IMG/VR virus record: IMGVR_UViG_3300043313_000264
Span: 1 to 26,408 of that record
Source of the DNA: a virus
DNA: 26,408 nucleotides
Reading direction: 5' to 3' (one strand)
Within the stretch, counting starts at the first letter, position 1. Every line of letters begins with the position of its first letter. A program made the translations under genes and the position numbers. A model generated the notes under the pieces. It searched no databases and was not told the origin of the DNA. It worked only from the letters and a program-made list of their open reading frames with translations. This document shows positions 1 to 6,116 of this stretch, piece by piece.

Positions 1-659
1 TCTACCCCGAAGTTACGGACGCTGGGAGGGATGGTCGCGTTAGTCTCTCCAGCGTTACGCCTACGGCGCAATGACTCCCGTCCGCTAGCGCGGTATTGCT
101 GCGCATACTCGCGTGCACATTGACGGCAATAGGTGTTGAAACGCTGCCTCGCATCGGACCATGAGTAATTGTCACGGTTGAGTACTAAGCCACGGTGGCA
201 CCGTGAGCAAGTGCGCCTAGGTGGTCGCGGTTCCGTGCCCTGTCCGATAATGCTGTCCAGCGTGCCTAGCCGCGCGCTAGCCGGGACATCGGAATTGTGC
301 ACGTAAGCGCCACCCACGGTCACGACGTTGCGACGTAAGTATGACCGGATTATTTCACTTGCCCCGGTGACGTGGCAAAACTCCGACAGGTAGCTTTCTC
401 GCACGTATGCGCTATCTTGCACGGTGGCGTCATAGTCCACATACGTTAGAGCATCCACCCAAGCGGTCTCAGCAACCCATCCGCCTAGGTGGCCGCTAGG
501 GTTCAGGTGTCGTCTAGCCATCACCTCTTGGCGTGCGTCGCCGTTCGGCTGTGACAGGTAAACACTTACTAGCCCTTGCTCTACCTGGCGCTGGCAGTCT
601 CTGCACCCTAGCTCATTAGGCGTCTCGTACATTTCCGGTGGGAATGTCACAGTTGGCAT
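1..659 (-). CDS. Zinc-ribbon protein, C-terminus cut by window edge
   Basis: Leftward reading frame open from ATG at 659 to the left edge (219 codons visible, no stop). The start is supported by AGGAG about 7 bases upstream. The N terminus has one CRDC pair (residues 19-22). Around residues 150-180 there is a second and third pair, TCSRCHRG and TYCRQCARE, about 25 residues apart, followed by a very basic tail with RRRRN. This two-knuckle Cys4 pattern is what I know from phage zinc ribbons that precede HNH or endonuclease VII-like domains, but no catalytic HNH is visible before the sequence runs out. It is probably a DNA-binding protein, either regulatory or nuclease-associated. It lies divergent from the late genes behind its own promoter-like sequence. 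Seen: Cys pairs and basic tail. Inferred: nucleic acid binding. Confidence 0.7.
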   Translation of the reverse strand, partial: MPTVTFPPEMYETPNELGCRDCQRQVEQGLVSVYLSQPNGDARQEVMARRHLNPSGHLGGWVAETAWVDALTYVDYDATVQDSAYVRESYLSEFCHVTGASEIIRSYLRRNVVTVGGAYVHNSDVPASARLGTLDSIIGQGTEPRPPRRTCSRCHRGLVLNRDNYSWSDARQRFNTYCRQCAREYAQQYRASGRESLRRRRNAGETNATIPPSVRNFGV

Positions 660-696
660 GGTTCGCTCCTTTCGAGCATAGTTGTACTCACCTAAC

Positions 697-726
697 AGCA
701 TCGCACACTGTAGGTAGGTAAGTCAA
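697..726 (-). promoter_or_regulatory. Candidate leftward promoter for the zinc-ribbon gene
   Basis: On the minus strand TTGACT (726 to 721) is followed after 18 bases by GATGCT (702 to 697), giving a start of transcription some 30 bases before the ATG at 659. The -10 element is a weak match. A tandem CCTA repeat lies in the spacer. Confidence 0.35.
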
Positions 727-732
727 TGGTTT

Positions 733-746
733 GTGACTGACGTCAC
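733..746. promoter_or_regulatory. Palindrome upstream of leftward promoter (operator candidate)
   Basis: GTGAC-TGAC-GTCAC inverted repeat, containing TGACGTCA at 738-745. It sits just upstream of the -35 box of the leftward promoter and overlaps the stop codon of the neighbouring gene. It could be an operator or the base of a small hairpin; which one cannot be told from sequence. Confidence 0.25.
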
Positions 747-943
747 ACTCCGGGGAGTAGTTGGGATAGCTCTAGCAGCTGCTCACTGTCTGCTATCGCG
801 CGGTTATAGGCTCGCTCGGCTTCGGCGTACTCCTCTTCACAGCCGCGCATCTCAGTCTGTGCTTGCATGAGGTGCGTAAGTGCCTCCTCGAACCGGCTGG
901 CGGCGTTGTCGAAACGGATTACCGCTTGGTTGAGCTTGTCCAT
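743..943 (-). CDS. Small coiled-coil protein (66 aa), unknown function
   Basis: The ATG at 943 was chosen because GGAGAGGAGGT lies 6 bases upstream. The same frame is open further upstream but that part is basic, low in structure and overlaps the next gene, so it is not likely translated. The 66-residue product begins MDKLNQAVIR, is almost wholly helical by composition, and has heptad-like spacing of hydrophobic residues with many Glu, Ala and Gln and one Cys (residue 35). I do not recognise a family. Similar short acidic coiled coils are common among early or regulatory phage genes. It lies between the zinc-ribbon gene and the 57-residue gene on the same strand and probably shares their transcript. 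Confidence 0.7.
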   Translation of the reverse strand: MDKLNQAVIRFDNAASRFEEALTHLMQAQTEMRGCEEEYAEAERAYNRAIADSEQLLELSQLLPGV

Positions 944-972
944 GGTGTTACCTCCTCTCCGTCCCGTTGGGT

Positions 973-991
973 ATTGGATCGTAGATCCAAT
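973..991. terminator. Perfect hairpin at the end of the 57-aa gene
   Basis: ATTGGATC-GTA-GATCCAAT, an 8-bp perfect stem with a 3-base loop. It begins inside the stop codon of the leftward 57-residue gene and lies about 15 bases before the strong SD of the coiled-coil gene. There is no T-run, so it is not a classical intrinsic terminator. A transcript-processing or attenuation site, or a DNA operator, are alternatives. Confidence 0.4.
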
Positions 992-1164
992 CAGTGCGCC
1001 GGACGTTGGGTGATGTTGGCCAGGATGCGCCGCTCGTTCTCCGAGCGGTATACGGGGAGTGTGGCCCAGAGGTGCGCGTGGCGCTCCTCTGCGGCGTCTA
1101 GGCACTCATCGGCCCAGTGTTGCGCGTGGTTGAGTCCGACTCGTGAGCAGCGATAGCGGGTCAT
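991..1164 (-). CDS. Small hypothetical protein (57 aa)
   Basis: Leftward frame from ATG at 1164 to TGA at 991-993, product beginning MTRYRCSRVGLNHAQHW. The start has a modest SD (AAGGGA about 7 bases upstream) and lies behind a promoter with a perfect TTGACA. The protein is rich in His, Arg, Trp and acidic residues and mostly helical by composition, with two Cys (residues 6 and 21) and several His. No family is recognised. Evidence for it being real is its position between promoter and next gene, and the snug hairpin at its stop codon. It could also be a leader peptide. Confidence 0.55.
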   Translation of the reverse strand: MTRYRCSRVGLNHAQHWADECLDAAEERHAHLWATLPVYRSENERRILANITQRPAH

Positions 1165-1191
1165 GATTCGTTCCCTTCGGTGGTTTTGGTT

Positions 1192-1221
1192 GGTCTACGA
1201 CCAGCCTAGCAGGCTTGTCAA
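1192..1221 (-). promoter_or_regulatory. Leftward promoter with internal palindrome
   Basis: Minus strand TTGACA (1221 to 1216, perfect consensus), 18-base spacer, TAGACC (1197 to 1192). The spacer holds an inverted repeat AGCCT-AGC-AGGCT (1203-1215), placed as a repressor operator would be. It would drive the three leftward genes. Confidence 0.45.
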
Positions 1222-1243
1222 GGGGTTGTTTGTGTGCTAGGTG
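1215..1243 (+). promoter_or_regulatory. Candidate rightward promoter for the structured tract
   Basis: TTGTCA at 1215-1220 then 17 bases then TAGGTG at 1238-1243. The -35 box is the complement of the leftward TTGACA, so the two promoters would share one -35 site on opposite strands. The -10 is imperfect. A start near 1250 would fall just before the first stem of the tract (1269). Confidence 0.3.
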
Positions 1244-1268
1244 AGTGCTTGCTCGTGCCTCGCGCGCG

Positions 1269-1342
1269 TGGAGCGCTTGCTGTCTGCTTGCAATAGCTAG
1301 CTATCCAACATGAGACAGACTAGTCTCATTAGTAGCGCTCCA
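1269..1342 (+). other. Three-way junction at the 5' end of the tract
   Basis: A 9-bp perfect closing stem (TGGAGCGCT with AGCGCTCCA) encloses the 12-base palindrome ATAGCTAGCTAT (1293-1304) and the 7-bp stem ATGAGAC/GTCTCAT (1310-1316/1323-1329). Nested, not overlapping, pairings of this kind are hard to get by chance and point to RNA folding more than to DNA operators. Confidence 0.45.
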
Positions 1343-1431
1343 CTTGCGCTTATTAGTTGGCATTGCCAACGATATAAGTAATATACTACTTATTACAGTG
1401 CATATAGGTACAAAAGCTTTTGTTTGGTGTG

Positions 1432-1455
1432 GTTCACGCGCAGCTGCGCGTGAAC
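1432..1455. repeat. 24-base perfect palindrome
   Basis: The two 12-base arms are exact reverse complements with the centre at AGCT, beginning GTTCACGCG. It is GC-rich, unlike its AT-rich surroundings, and is separated by a single base from the next 10-bp hairpin at 1457-1481. As RNA it gives a 10-bp stem with a four-base loop; as DNA it is a symmetric binding site for a dimeric protein. Confidence 0.6.
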
Positions 1456-1589
1456 GGAGCCCATACAATAAGTATGGGCTCACAGTTGGTCACGCCACGT
1501 TTGACCCCGGCATGTTAACGTGGCGTGGGTAAAGCTTGTACATAGCCCCTCAAAAATATCTGAGAAGGGGTCTATGTCCAAGCTACTTA

Positions 1590-1634
1590 TGTAAGGACAA
1601 AGTCCATCTCCAGGATGGACTTTGTAAGGACAAA
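1590..1634. repeat. Two direct repeats flanking a 12-bp hairpin
   Basis: TGTAAGGACAAA occurs at 1590-1601 and again at 1623-1634, 33 bases apart. The repeats overlap the arms of a 12-bp perfect stem (1597-1608/1614-1625), so the second copy could replace the first in an alternative pairing. A similar short pair, GTAACGATT, lies at 1726-1734 and 1737-1745. Confidence 0.5.
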
Positions 1635-1771
1635 CATCTTCCTGAGTGGCAGGAAGGTGACATAGGGAGACTCGTAGAGTCTCAAGTAGAACTTTAGACA
1701 TACCTGCCCATAAGGGGCAGGTTATGTAACGATTAGGTAACGATTTGGTTACGTTTCTCTGCGTGTCCGTT

Positions 1772-1799
1772 TTGTCCGGTGAGTTTAGACCGCTATTAT
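1772..1799 (+). promoter_or_regulatory. Candidate late promoter for the terminase operon
   Basis: TTGTCC at 1772-1777, 16-base spacer, TATTAT at 1794-1799 (5 of 6 to TATAAT). A start near 1806 would give the terminase transcript a leader of about 275 bases containing the hairpins at 1806, 1867, 1935, 1959, 1988 and 2046. It is the best sigma70-like match on the plus strand ahead of the terminase. Confidence 0.4.
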
Positions 1800-1934
1800 A
1801 AGTGAGAAGAACTTTAGTTCTTCGAACGTTCTAAGAGCGAGGAACGAGCGAAGTGAGTACGTAAGAGGAGCAACGAAGTTGCTCCGAATAGTAAGACGTA
1901 CGAACAAGCGAGGTTTCCGAGCGATAAGATAACA

Positions 1935-1978
1935 GCCCTGCTCTTGGGGAGCAGGGCAAAAAGCTTTAAGAAGCTTTT
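1935..1978 (+). terminator. Paired hairpins, terminator-like but without T-run
   Basis: GCCCTGCTC/GAGCAGGGC (9 bp) is followed at once by AAAAGCTT/AAGCTTTT (8 bp). GCGATAAG at 1921-1928 can pair with 1983-1990 to enclose both, at the cost of three bases of the next stem (1988-1996). The first stem has terminator strength, but no T-run follows on either strand, so attenuation or a structured leader is more likely than termination. Confidence 0.3.
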
Positions 1979-2080
1979 ATAGCTTATCGCGCTTTCCTAT
2001 GAAAGCGCGTCAGAGATTCATAGTTTTTAACAAGAGTACTGGAACAGTACCCTTGAAGGGTACTATCTCGGAGGTCTTGG

Positions 2081-4039
2081 ATGCCTGGCGGACGCCCACC
2101 CAGTAGAGCCGAGTCCAGGAAGCCTGACGGTACTCGATATAAGAATACTCAAGTGCCTGGACGAGGCGGTGTGAATCTCGCTCGGCCGACGTCGCTGAAA
2201 GCGATCGGGAAGGTTGACGCTCAGAACTTGGTCCTCGGCTATCTAGCCGACGGTATGAAGGTCTCCGATGCGATGAAACTGGTATATCGCACCGAAGGTA
2301 CCTATAATGCCTGGATGGGGCATGACAAGGACTTCAAGAACCGCGTAGGTGCTATTCGCACTGCCGCTCGGGAGCGGAAGGCCATCAAAGGCCCGGATAA
2401 GGTTGTAGTTCCAGATTTCGAGGAGTTTTGCGATAAGTGGCTTAAGCAGCCATTATATCCGCATCAATTGCGGATGCTTGATGTAGTTGAAGGTCGGGAA
2501 CCGAGGGATTTGCATCCCTCGATGGACTATCTGCAGGGTTATCCGCAGCGTGTGATCATCAACGTTCCTCCGGAGCATGCGAAGACCACCACCTTCAGCG
2601 TCAATTACAGCGTCTGGATGATCCACAAGAACCCTGACATCCGCATTGTGATCATGTCTCAGGGTAAAACCCTGGCCCAGCGTATGCTTGGCGAGATCAA
2701 GTTCAAGCTTATGTCCCCGGTTTACCGGGAAATGCATATGCGTTTCGCCCCTGAGGGCGGATGGAAAGACCCTGACAACTCGTGGACCGCTGACGCGATC
2801 TACGTGGAGGGTAAAGGCGGGGATAAGGACCCCACCGTACAGGCTTTGGGCCTCGGTGGGCAGATTTACGGCTCCAGGGCCGACGTCATCTGGATGGATG
2901 ACACGATTACCACCAAGAATTGTCGTGAATTAGACCGCCAGATGATCCTCCTGGAGCGGGAAATCGAGTCCAGACTTCCGTCAGATCAGGAAGGTGGCGG
3001 GTTACTGTGCCTTATCGGTACCCGAGTGTCTCCTCATGACCTCTATAGAACGCTCATGGATGTTGAGGATGCTGACGGAGATAGAGTATGGACATATTTC
3101 CGCCAACCCGCTGTACTGGACTATGGAAACGGCGACTCTTCAGACTGGCATACTCTGTGGCCAGAGAAGTGGAATGGGAAGTCACTTTCCCGTCGCCGTA
3201 GAGGCGTCGCGTGGAACCTCATCTACCAGCAGTTGAACGTTGACGATGAGATGACCTTCAAAGTTGAGGCTGTAGATGCCTCCATCAACGGCCTTAGGTT
3301 CCCCGGACCGATGTCTGGTGACGGCCGTGGGGACCGCAAGGGTGGCATGGAAGGCCTTTACGTCATCGGTGGTCTTGATCCGGCCACGGTTGGCGCTACT
3401 GCCATGATAGTTGTCGGCCTCGACAAGGAGACTGGTAAGCGTTGGGTGTTGGACGGCTTCAACAAGCAGAACACTCTGCCTGAAACCATGCGTAACAAGG
3501 TGAAGTATCTGACCGAAACCTACCACATCAACGAATGGGTCATCGAATCTAACGCCTTCCAAAAGTTCCTGACCCAGGATAGAGACCTAACCCAGTTCCT
3601 ACGGGCGCAGGGTTGCCGTCTAACCCCGCACACAACCTCTGAGAATAAGTATGATGCCGAGTTCGGCATCCAAACCATGGGTCCGATCTTCAATTCTTGT
3701 GGACGTCCGGACGAGAAGCTGCCCTCCGGGCAGTGGAGGCGGAACATTCACACCGCGTTGATTGACCTTCCGAGCATGAGACAGAACCCCTGGGTGAGCG
3801 AACTGGTCCAGGAGCTTACCTCCTGGCAGCCCGAGGGCATGTCTAGGCGTCAAAAGACCGACCTTGTCATGGCCTTATGGTTCACCCACATCGCCTGCCA
3901 GCGCATCATGCAACGCAAGAGTAACAACAAGAGCCACCACTCGTATTCACCGTTCCTAACACCGTCTGCTAAGGGGCGTCAGTTGGTTGTGGACCTAGCC
4001 GCCTTGCGGCGTGAGAAGACTTTGGAGAGTGTTGGATGA
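2081..4039 (+). CDS. terL: Terminase large subunit with N-terminal HTH
   Basis: DNA-packaging motor ATPase and headful/cos nuclease; it docks on the portal and pumps DNA into the prohead. 652 residues. ATG at 2081 has GGAGGT 5 bases upstream. ATPase half: Walker A-like PPEHAKTTT (residues 163-171), Walker B DVIWMDD (268-274), and a C-motif-like LIGTR (311-315). The RNase H-like nuclease half starts at GGLDPATVG (430-438), with the Asp at 433 a likely metal ligand. Residues about 44-95 form a helical segment with VSDAMKLVYRTEGTYNAWM, which resembles the DNA-binding HTH of small terminases. No separate small terminase is seen downstream, so this may be a fusion. The stop overlaps the portal start (ATGA). 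It is preceded by the long hairpin tract. Confidence 0.92.
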   Translation: MPGGRPPSRAESRKPDGTRYKNTQVPGRGGVNLARPTSLKAIGKVDAQNLVLGYLADGMKVSDAMKLVYRTEGTYNAWMGHDKDFKNRVGAIRTAARERKAIKGPDKVVVPDFEEFCDKWLKQPLYPHQLRMLDVVEGREPRDLHPSMDYLQGYPQRVIINVPPEHAKTTTFSVNYSVWMIHKNPDIRIVIMSQGKTLAQRMLGEIKFKLMSPVYREMHMRFAPEGGWKDPDNSWTADAIYVEGKGGDKDPTVQALGLGGQIYGSRADVIWMDDTITTKNCRELDRQMILLEREIESRLPSDQEGGGLLCLIGTRVSPHDLYRTLMDVEDADGDRVWTYFRQPAVLDYGNGDSSDWHTLWPEKWNGKSLSRRRRGVAWNLIYQQLNVDDEMTFKVEAVDASINGLRFPGPMSGDGRGDRKGGMEGLYVIGGLDPATVGATAMIVVGLDKETGKRWVLDGFNKQNTLPETMRNKVKYLTETYHINEWVIESNAFQKFLTQDRDLTQFLRAQGCRLTPHTTSENKYDAEFGIQTMGPIFNSCGRPDEKLPSGQWRRNIHTALIDLPSMRQNPWVSELVQELTSWQPEGMSRRQKTDLVMALWFTHIACQRIMQRKSNNKSHHSYSPFLTPSAKGRQLVVDLAALRREKTLESVG

Positions 4040-5940
4040 CGACTCCATCCTCACGCAACTATGCCCTGACGCAGTTGGATCACTACAACCGCCTTAAGCA
4101 GCGTTTCGCTGCCCGCGATCGTATCAACGAGACCATTCATCAGGTACGTCAGGGGAATATACGCCAGCTGTTTCCGTCAGAGTTGAACTTCAGCATCACT
4201 TTTGACGGAAGTCCGATCGCCAACTTCATCGACATCGTCGCCCACGACATGGCCGAGGGTATTTCACCTCTGCCGAGCCTGGCCTGCGCTGCCGGTAAGA
4301 TGAAGTCTGACGCTGACCTTAAGCGCGCCGACACTAAGAACCGTATCGGCGACGAATATTGGCGTTGGTCGCGCCTTCAGCTGCAGATGATAAAAGGGTC
4401 GGACCGCTACGTTTCGTATGGCTTTCTTCCCTTCTTCGTCGCCCCTGACATTGAAGGCAAGTGCCCCTACATCTTTGTTGAAGACCCACGTAAAGCTTAC
4501 TACGAACTTGACCGTTACGGACGCACCAAGGTCTATAGCTACCAATGGAAGAAATCCGTTGACGACCTTTGCGCCATGTTCCCCGAATATGCTTCCGATA
4601 TCCGCACCGACCCTAAGCGCGCCGCGCGCCGAGGAAGTGCGCACTCAGACGATTCTGAACTAGAGTTGATTAGATGGGTTGACGAGAAGTCCGTAATCCT
4701 CATGCTTCCCGATAGGGACGGATTAGTTCTCGACTCATATGATCACATGATGCCGAGGGCACCCGTCTGGATTGCCGAACGTCCCGGTGAAGATGACTCG
4801 CCGCGCGGGCAGTTCGATGACGTTATCTGGGTGCAGGTTGCACGGTCTATCATGGCCACCCTGGCGCTGGAAGCGGCTAGCATTGCGGTGCAGGCCCCCA
4901 TCGCGGTGCCCTCGGACATGGACCAACTGGCCATCGGCCCGCACGCCATCATGCAGGCTGACGACGCCCAAGCTATTCACAAGGTGAACCTGGACCTGCC
5001 GACGCAAATTTTTGCCGAGAACGCCTCCCTGGATAATGAGCTACGCGTCGGGTCCCGTTATCCGGAGGCTCGCTCCGGTGGCGTTAATGCCAGCGTTATC
5101 ACCGGTAAGGGCGTGGAGGCGCTTCTCGGAACCTTTGACTCTCAGATCAAGGGAGCACAGGAAGTCTTCCGCGAGGCTTTGCAGAACGTTACCTCTTACT
5201 GCTTCCAAATGGACGAGGTTTGGTGGCCGAACGAGTCCAAGACTCTGAGCGGCACTATCTCTGGCACCTCCTACGAAACCGACTACACACCAGCCGAGGA
5301 CATCAACGGCAAATATAACTGCCGGGTCAACTACGGCTTCCTGACTGGGATGCAACCATCCCAGGCGTATGTCACCATCCTACAGCTTGAGGGTGCGGGT
5401 CTTATCGCCCGTGGTACAGCGCAAGACAATCTACCATTCCAGTTGGATCAGATTCAGGAGGACAAGAAGATCAACGTTCAAGGCTTCCGTGAAGCCTTGA
5501 AACAGGGTCTGTTCGCCATGGTTCAGGGAACCGGTGCGATGGTGGCCCAGGGTCAAGACCCGCTCCCGCTTATCAAGATGGTTACCGCAACCATTCACCA
5601 ACTACAAGAAGGTACCTCCGTTGAAGACGCAGTCGAGGCTGGTCTCTCGCAGATGGCGGCAGAACAGCAAGCGGCTCAGCAAGCTGCTCAAGAGCAGCAA
5701 GCTCAGGCGCAGGAAGCTCAGGGCGCAGGCCCCGAGCAGGGTGGTCCCGGCGCAGGCGCACCTCCTGGTGGTCCTCCAGGTGCTGGAGGCGGGCCGCAGG
5801 GAGTCGCACCAGGCCAAGCAGGGCTACCGCCAGGCGGTAGACCGGCTCTGGAACAGTTGATTGCTGGTTTCCGTGGCAACGCTAACCTTCCGGTGAACCA
5901 ATCCCAGATCCGCCGACAGATTCCGATTGGGTCAGGCTAA
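4036..5940 (+). CDS. Portal protein
   Basis: Forms the dodecameric ring at the capsid vertex through which DNA enters and leaves. 634 residues, in the usual size range for portals of short-tailed phages. The body (about 1-510) is mixed alpha/beta and contains a central stretch EAASIAVQAPIAVPSDMDQ and a helix-rich part from about residue 360, as expected for the portal stem. From about residue 530 it turns into a Gln/Ala coiled segment, then a Gly/Pro-rich tail (PGGPPGAGGG) before an Arg-rich end. Called portal mainly from its position directly after the terminase (ATGA overlap, 4036-4039), its length and overall character. The stop TAA overlaps the next start. Confidence 0.8.
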   Translation: MTTPSSRNYALTQLDHYNRLKQRFAARDRINETIHQVRQGNIRQLFPSELNFSITFDGSPIANFIDIVAHDMAEGISPLPSLACAAGKMKSDADLKRADTKNRIGDEYWRWSRLQLQMIKGSDRYVSYGFLPFFVAPDIEGKCPYIFVEDPRKAYYELDRYGRTKVYSYQWKKSVDDLCAMFPEYASDIRTDPKRAARRGSAHSDDSELELIRWVDEKSVILMLPDRDGLVLDSYDHMMPRAPVWIAERPGEDDSPRGQFDDVIWVQVARSIMATLALEAASIAVQAPIAVPSDMDQLAIGPHAIMQADDAQAIHKVNLDLPTQIFAENASLDNELRVGSRYPEARSGGVNASVITGKGVEALLGTFDSQIKGAQEVFREALQNVTSYCFQMDEVWWPNESKTLSGTISGTSYETDYTPAEDINGKYNCRVNYGFLTGMQPSQAYVTILQLEGAGLIARGTAQDNLPFQLDQIQEDKKINVQGFREALKQGLFAMVQGTGAMVAQGQDPLPLIKMVTATIHQLQEGTSVEDAVEAGLSQMAAEQQAAQQAAQEQQAQAQEAQGAGPEQGGPGAGAPPGGPPGAGGGPQGVAPGQAGLPPGGRPALEQLIAGFRGNANLPVNQSQIRRQIPIGSG

Positions 5941-6116
5941 TGGGTGGATTCTTCAGTAGAGATATGAGGGCTCCGAAGCCGGTAGCGAGAGGCGGAAAAG
6001 CCAAGGGAATACTTAAGGCTACAGATGCTCATAGCACTGCTGGCCATTTTGTCCCCGCCCGGCATGTCAAGAAGGCTGCCAAGGTGGATCGTAGTCGGAG
6101 GAGTTTGTTCGGATAA
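5940..6116 (+). CDS. Small basic protein (58 aa)
   Basis: ATG at 5940 overlaps the portal stop, TAA at 6114-6116 overlaps the next start, so it is locked in the operon on both sides. The product begins MGGFFSRDMRAPKPVARG and is highly basic (many Lys and Arg, a run DRSRRS near the end) with no membrane segment. No family recognised. A small nucleic-acid-binding or capsid-cement role would fit its place and charge, but this is speculation. Confidence 0.7.
   Translation: MGGFFSRDMRAPKPVARGGKAKGILKATDAHSTAGHFVPARHVKKAAKVDRSRRSLFG

Larger units (their letters stand above)
1269..2064 (+). ncRNA. Candidate large structured RNA: tract of more than 20 stem-loops
   Basis: No credible gene lies here. 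Instead, different inverted repeats follow one another. Arm pairs: 1269-1277/1334-1342 (9 bp, closing a junction with 1293-1298/1299-1304 and 1310-1316/1323-1329); 1356-1361/1365-1370; 1374-1380/1387-1393; 1410-1416/1417-1423; 1432-1443/1444-1455; 1457-1466/1472-1481; 1491-1501/1517-1527; 1533-1550/1566-1584 (one bulge, one mismatch); 1597-1608/1614-1625; 1635-1644/1650-1659; 1667-1673/1677-1683; 1702-1709/1715-1722; 1737-1741/1748-1752; 1806-1813/1816-1823; 1867-1874/1878-1885; 1935-1943/1949-1957; 1959-1966/1971-1978; 1988-1996/2001-2009; 2046-2052/2058-2064. Stem extensions at 1637/1657 and 1490/1528 are G-U pairs only if the plus strand is transcribed, which weakly favours a rightward RNA. 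Large ornate phage RNAs such as GOLLD and ROOL are known families of similar size, but I see no diagnostic motif of either. It may be one RNA of about 0.8 kb, or a shorter RNA plus the terminase 5' leader. DNA roles (origin, packaging site) remain possible. Confidence 0.45.

Noticed and set aside
863-1156. Rightward frame of 97 codons opposite the small leftward genes
   Set aside because: No SD; composition typical of an antisense shadow; the leftward genes have good SD sites.
1301-1701. Open frames of 60-73 codons on both strands in the hairpin tract
   Set aside because: They lack SD sequences, overlap each other on both strands, and run through perfect palindromes; their products look like random translation.
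1590-1745. CRISPR-like array from the short direct repeats
   Set aside because: Only two copies of each, 9-12 bases long, no regular spacers, no cas genes.
1935-1957. Intrinsic terminator ahead of the terminase
   Set aside because: Stem is strong but lacks a T-run on either strand and would block late transcription; kept only as a structured element.
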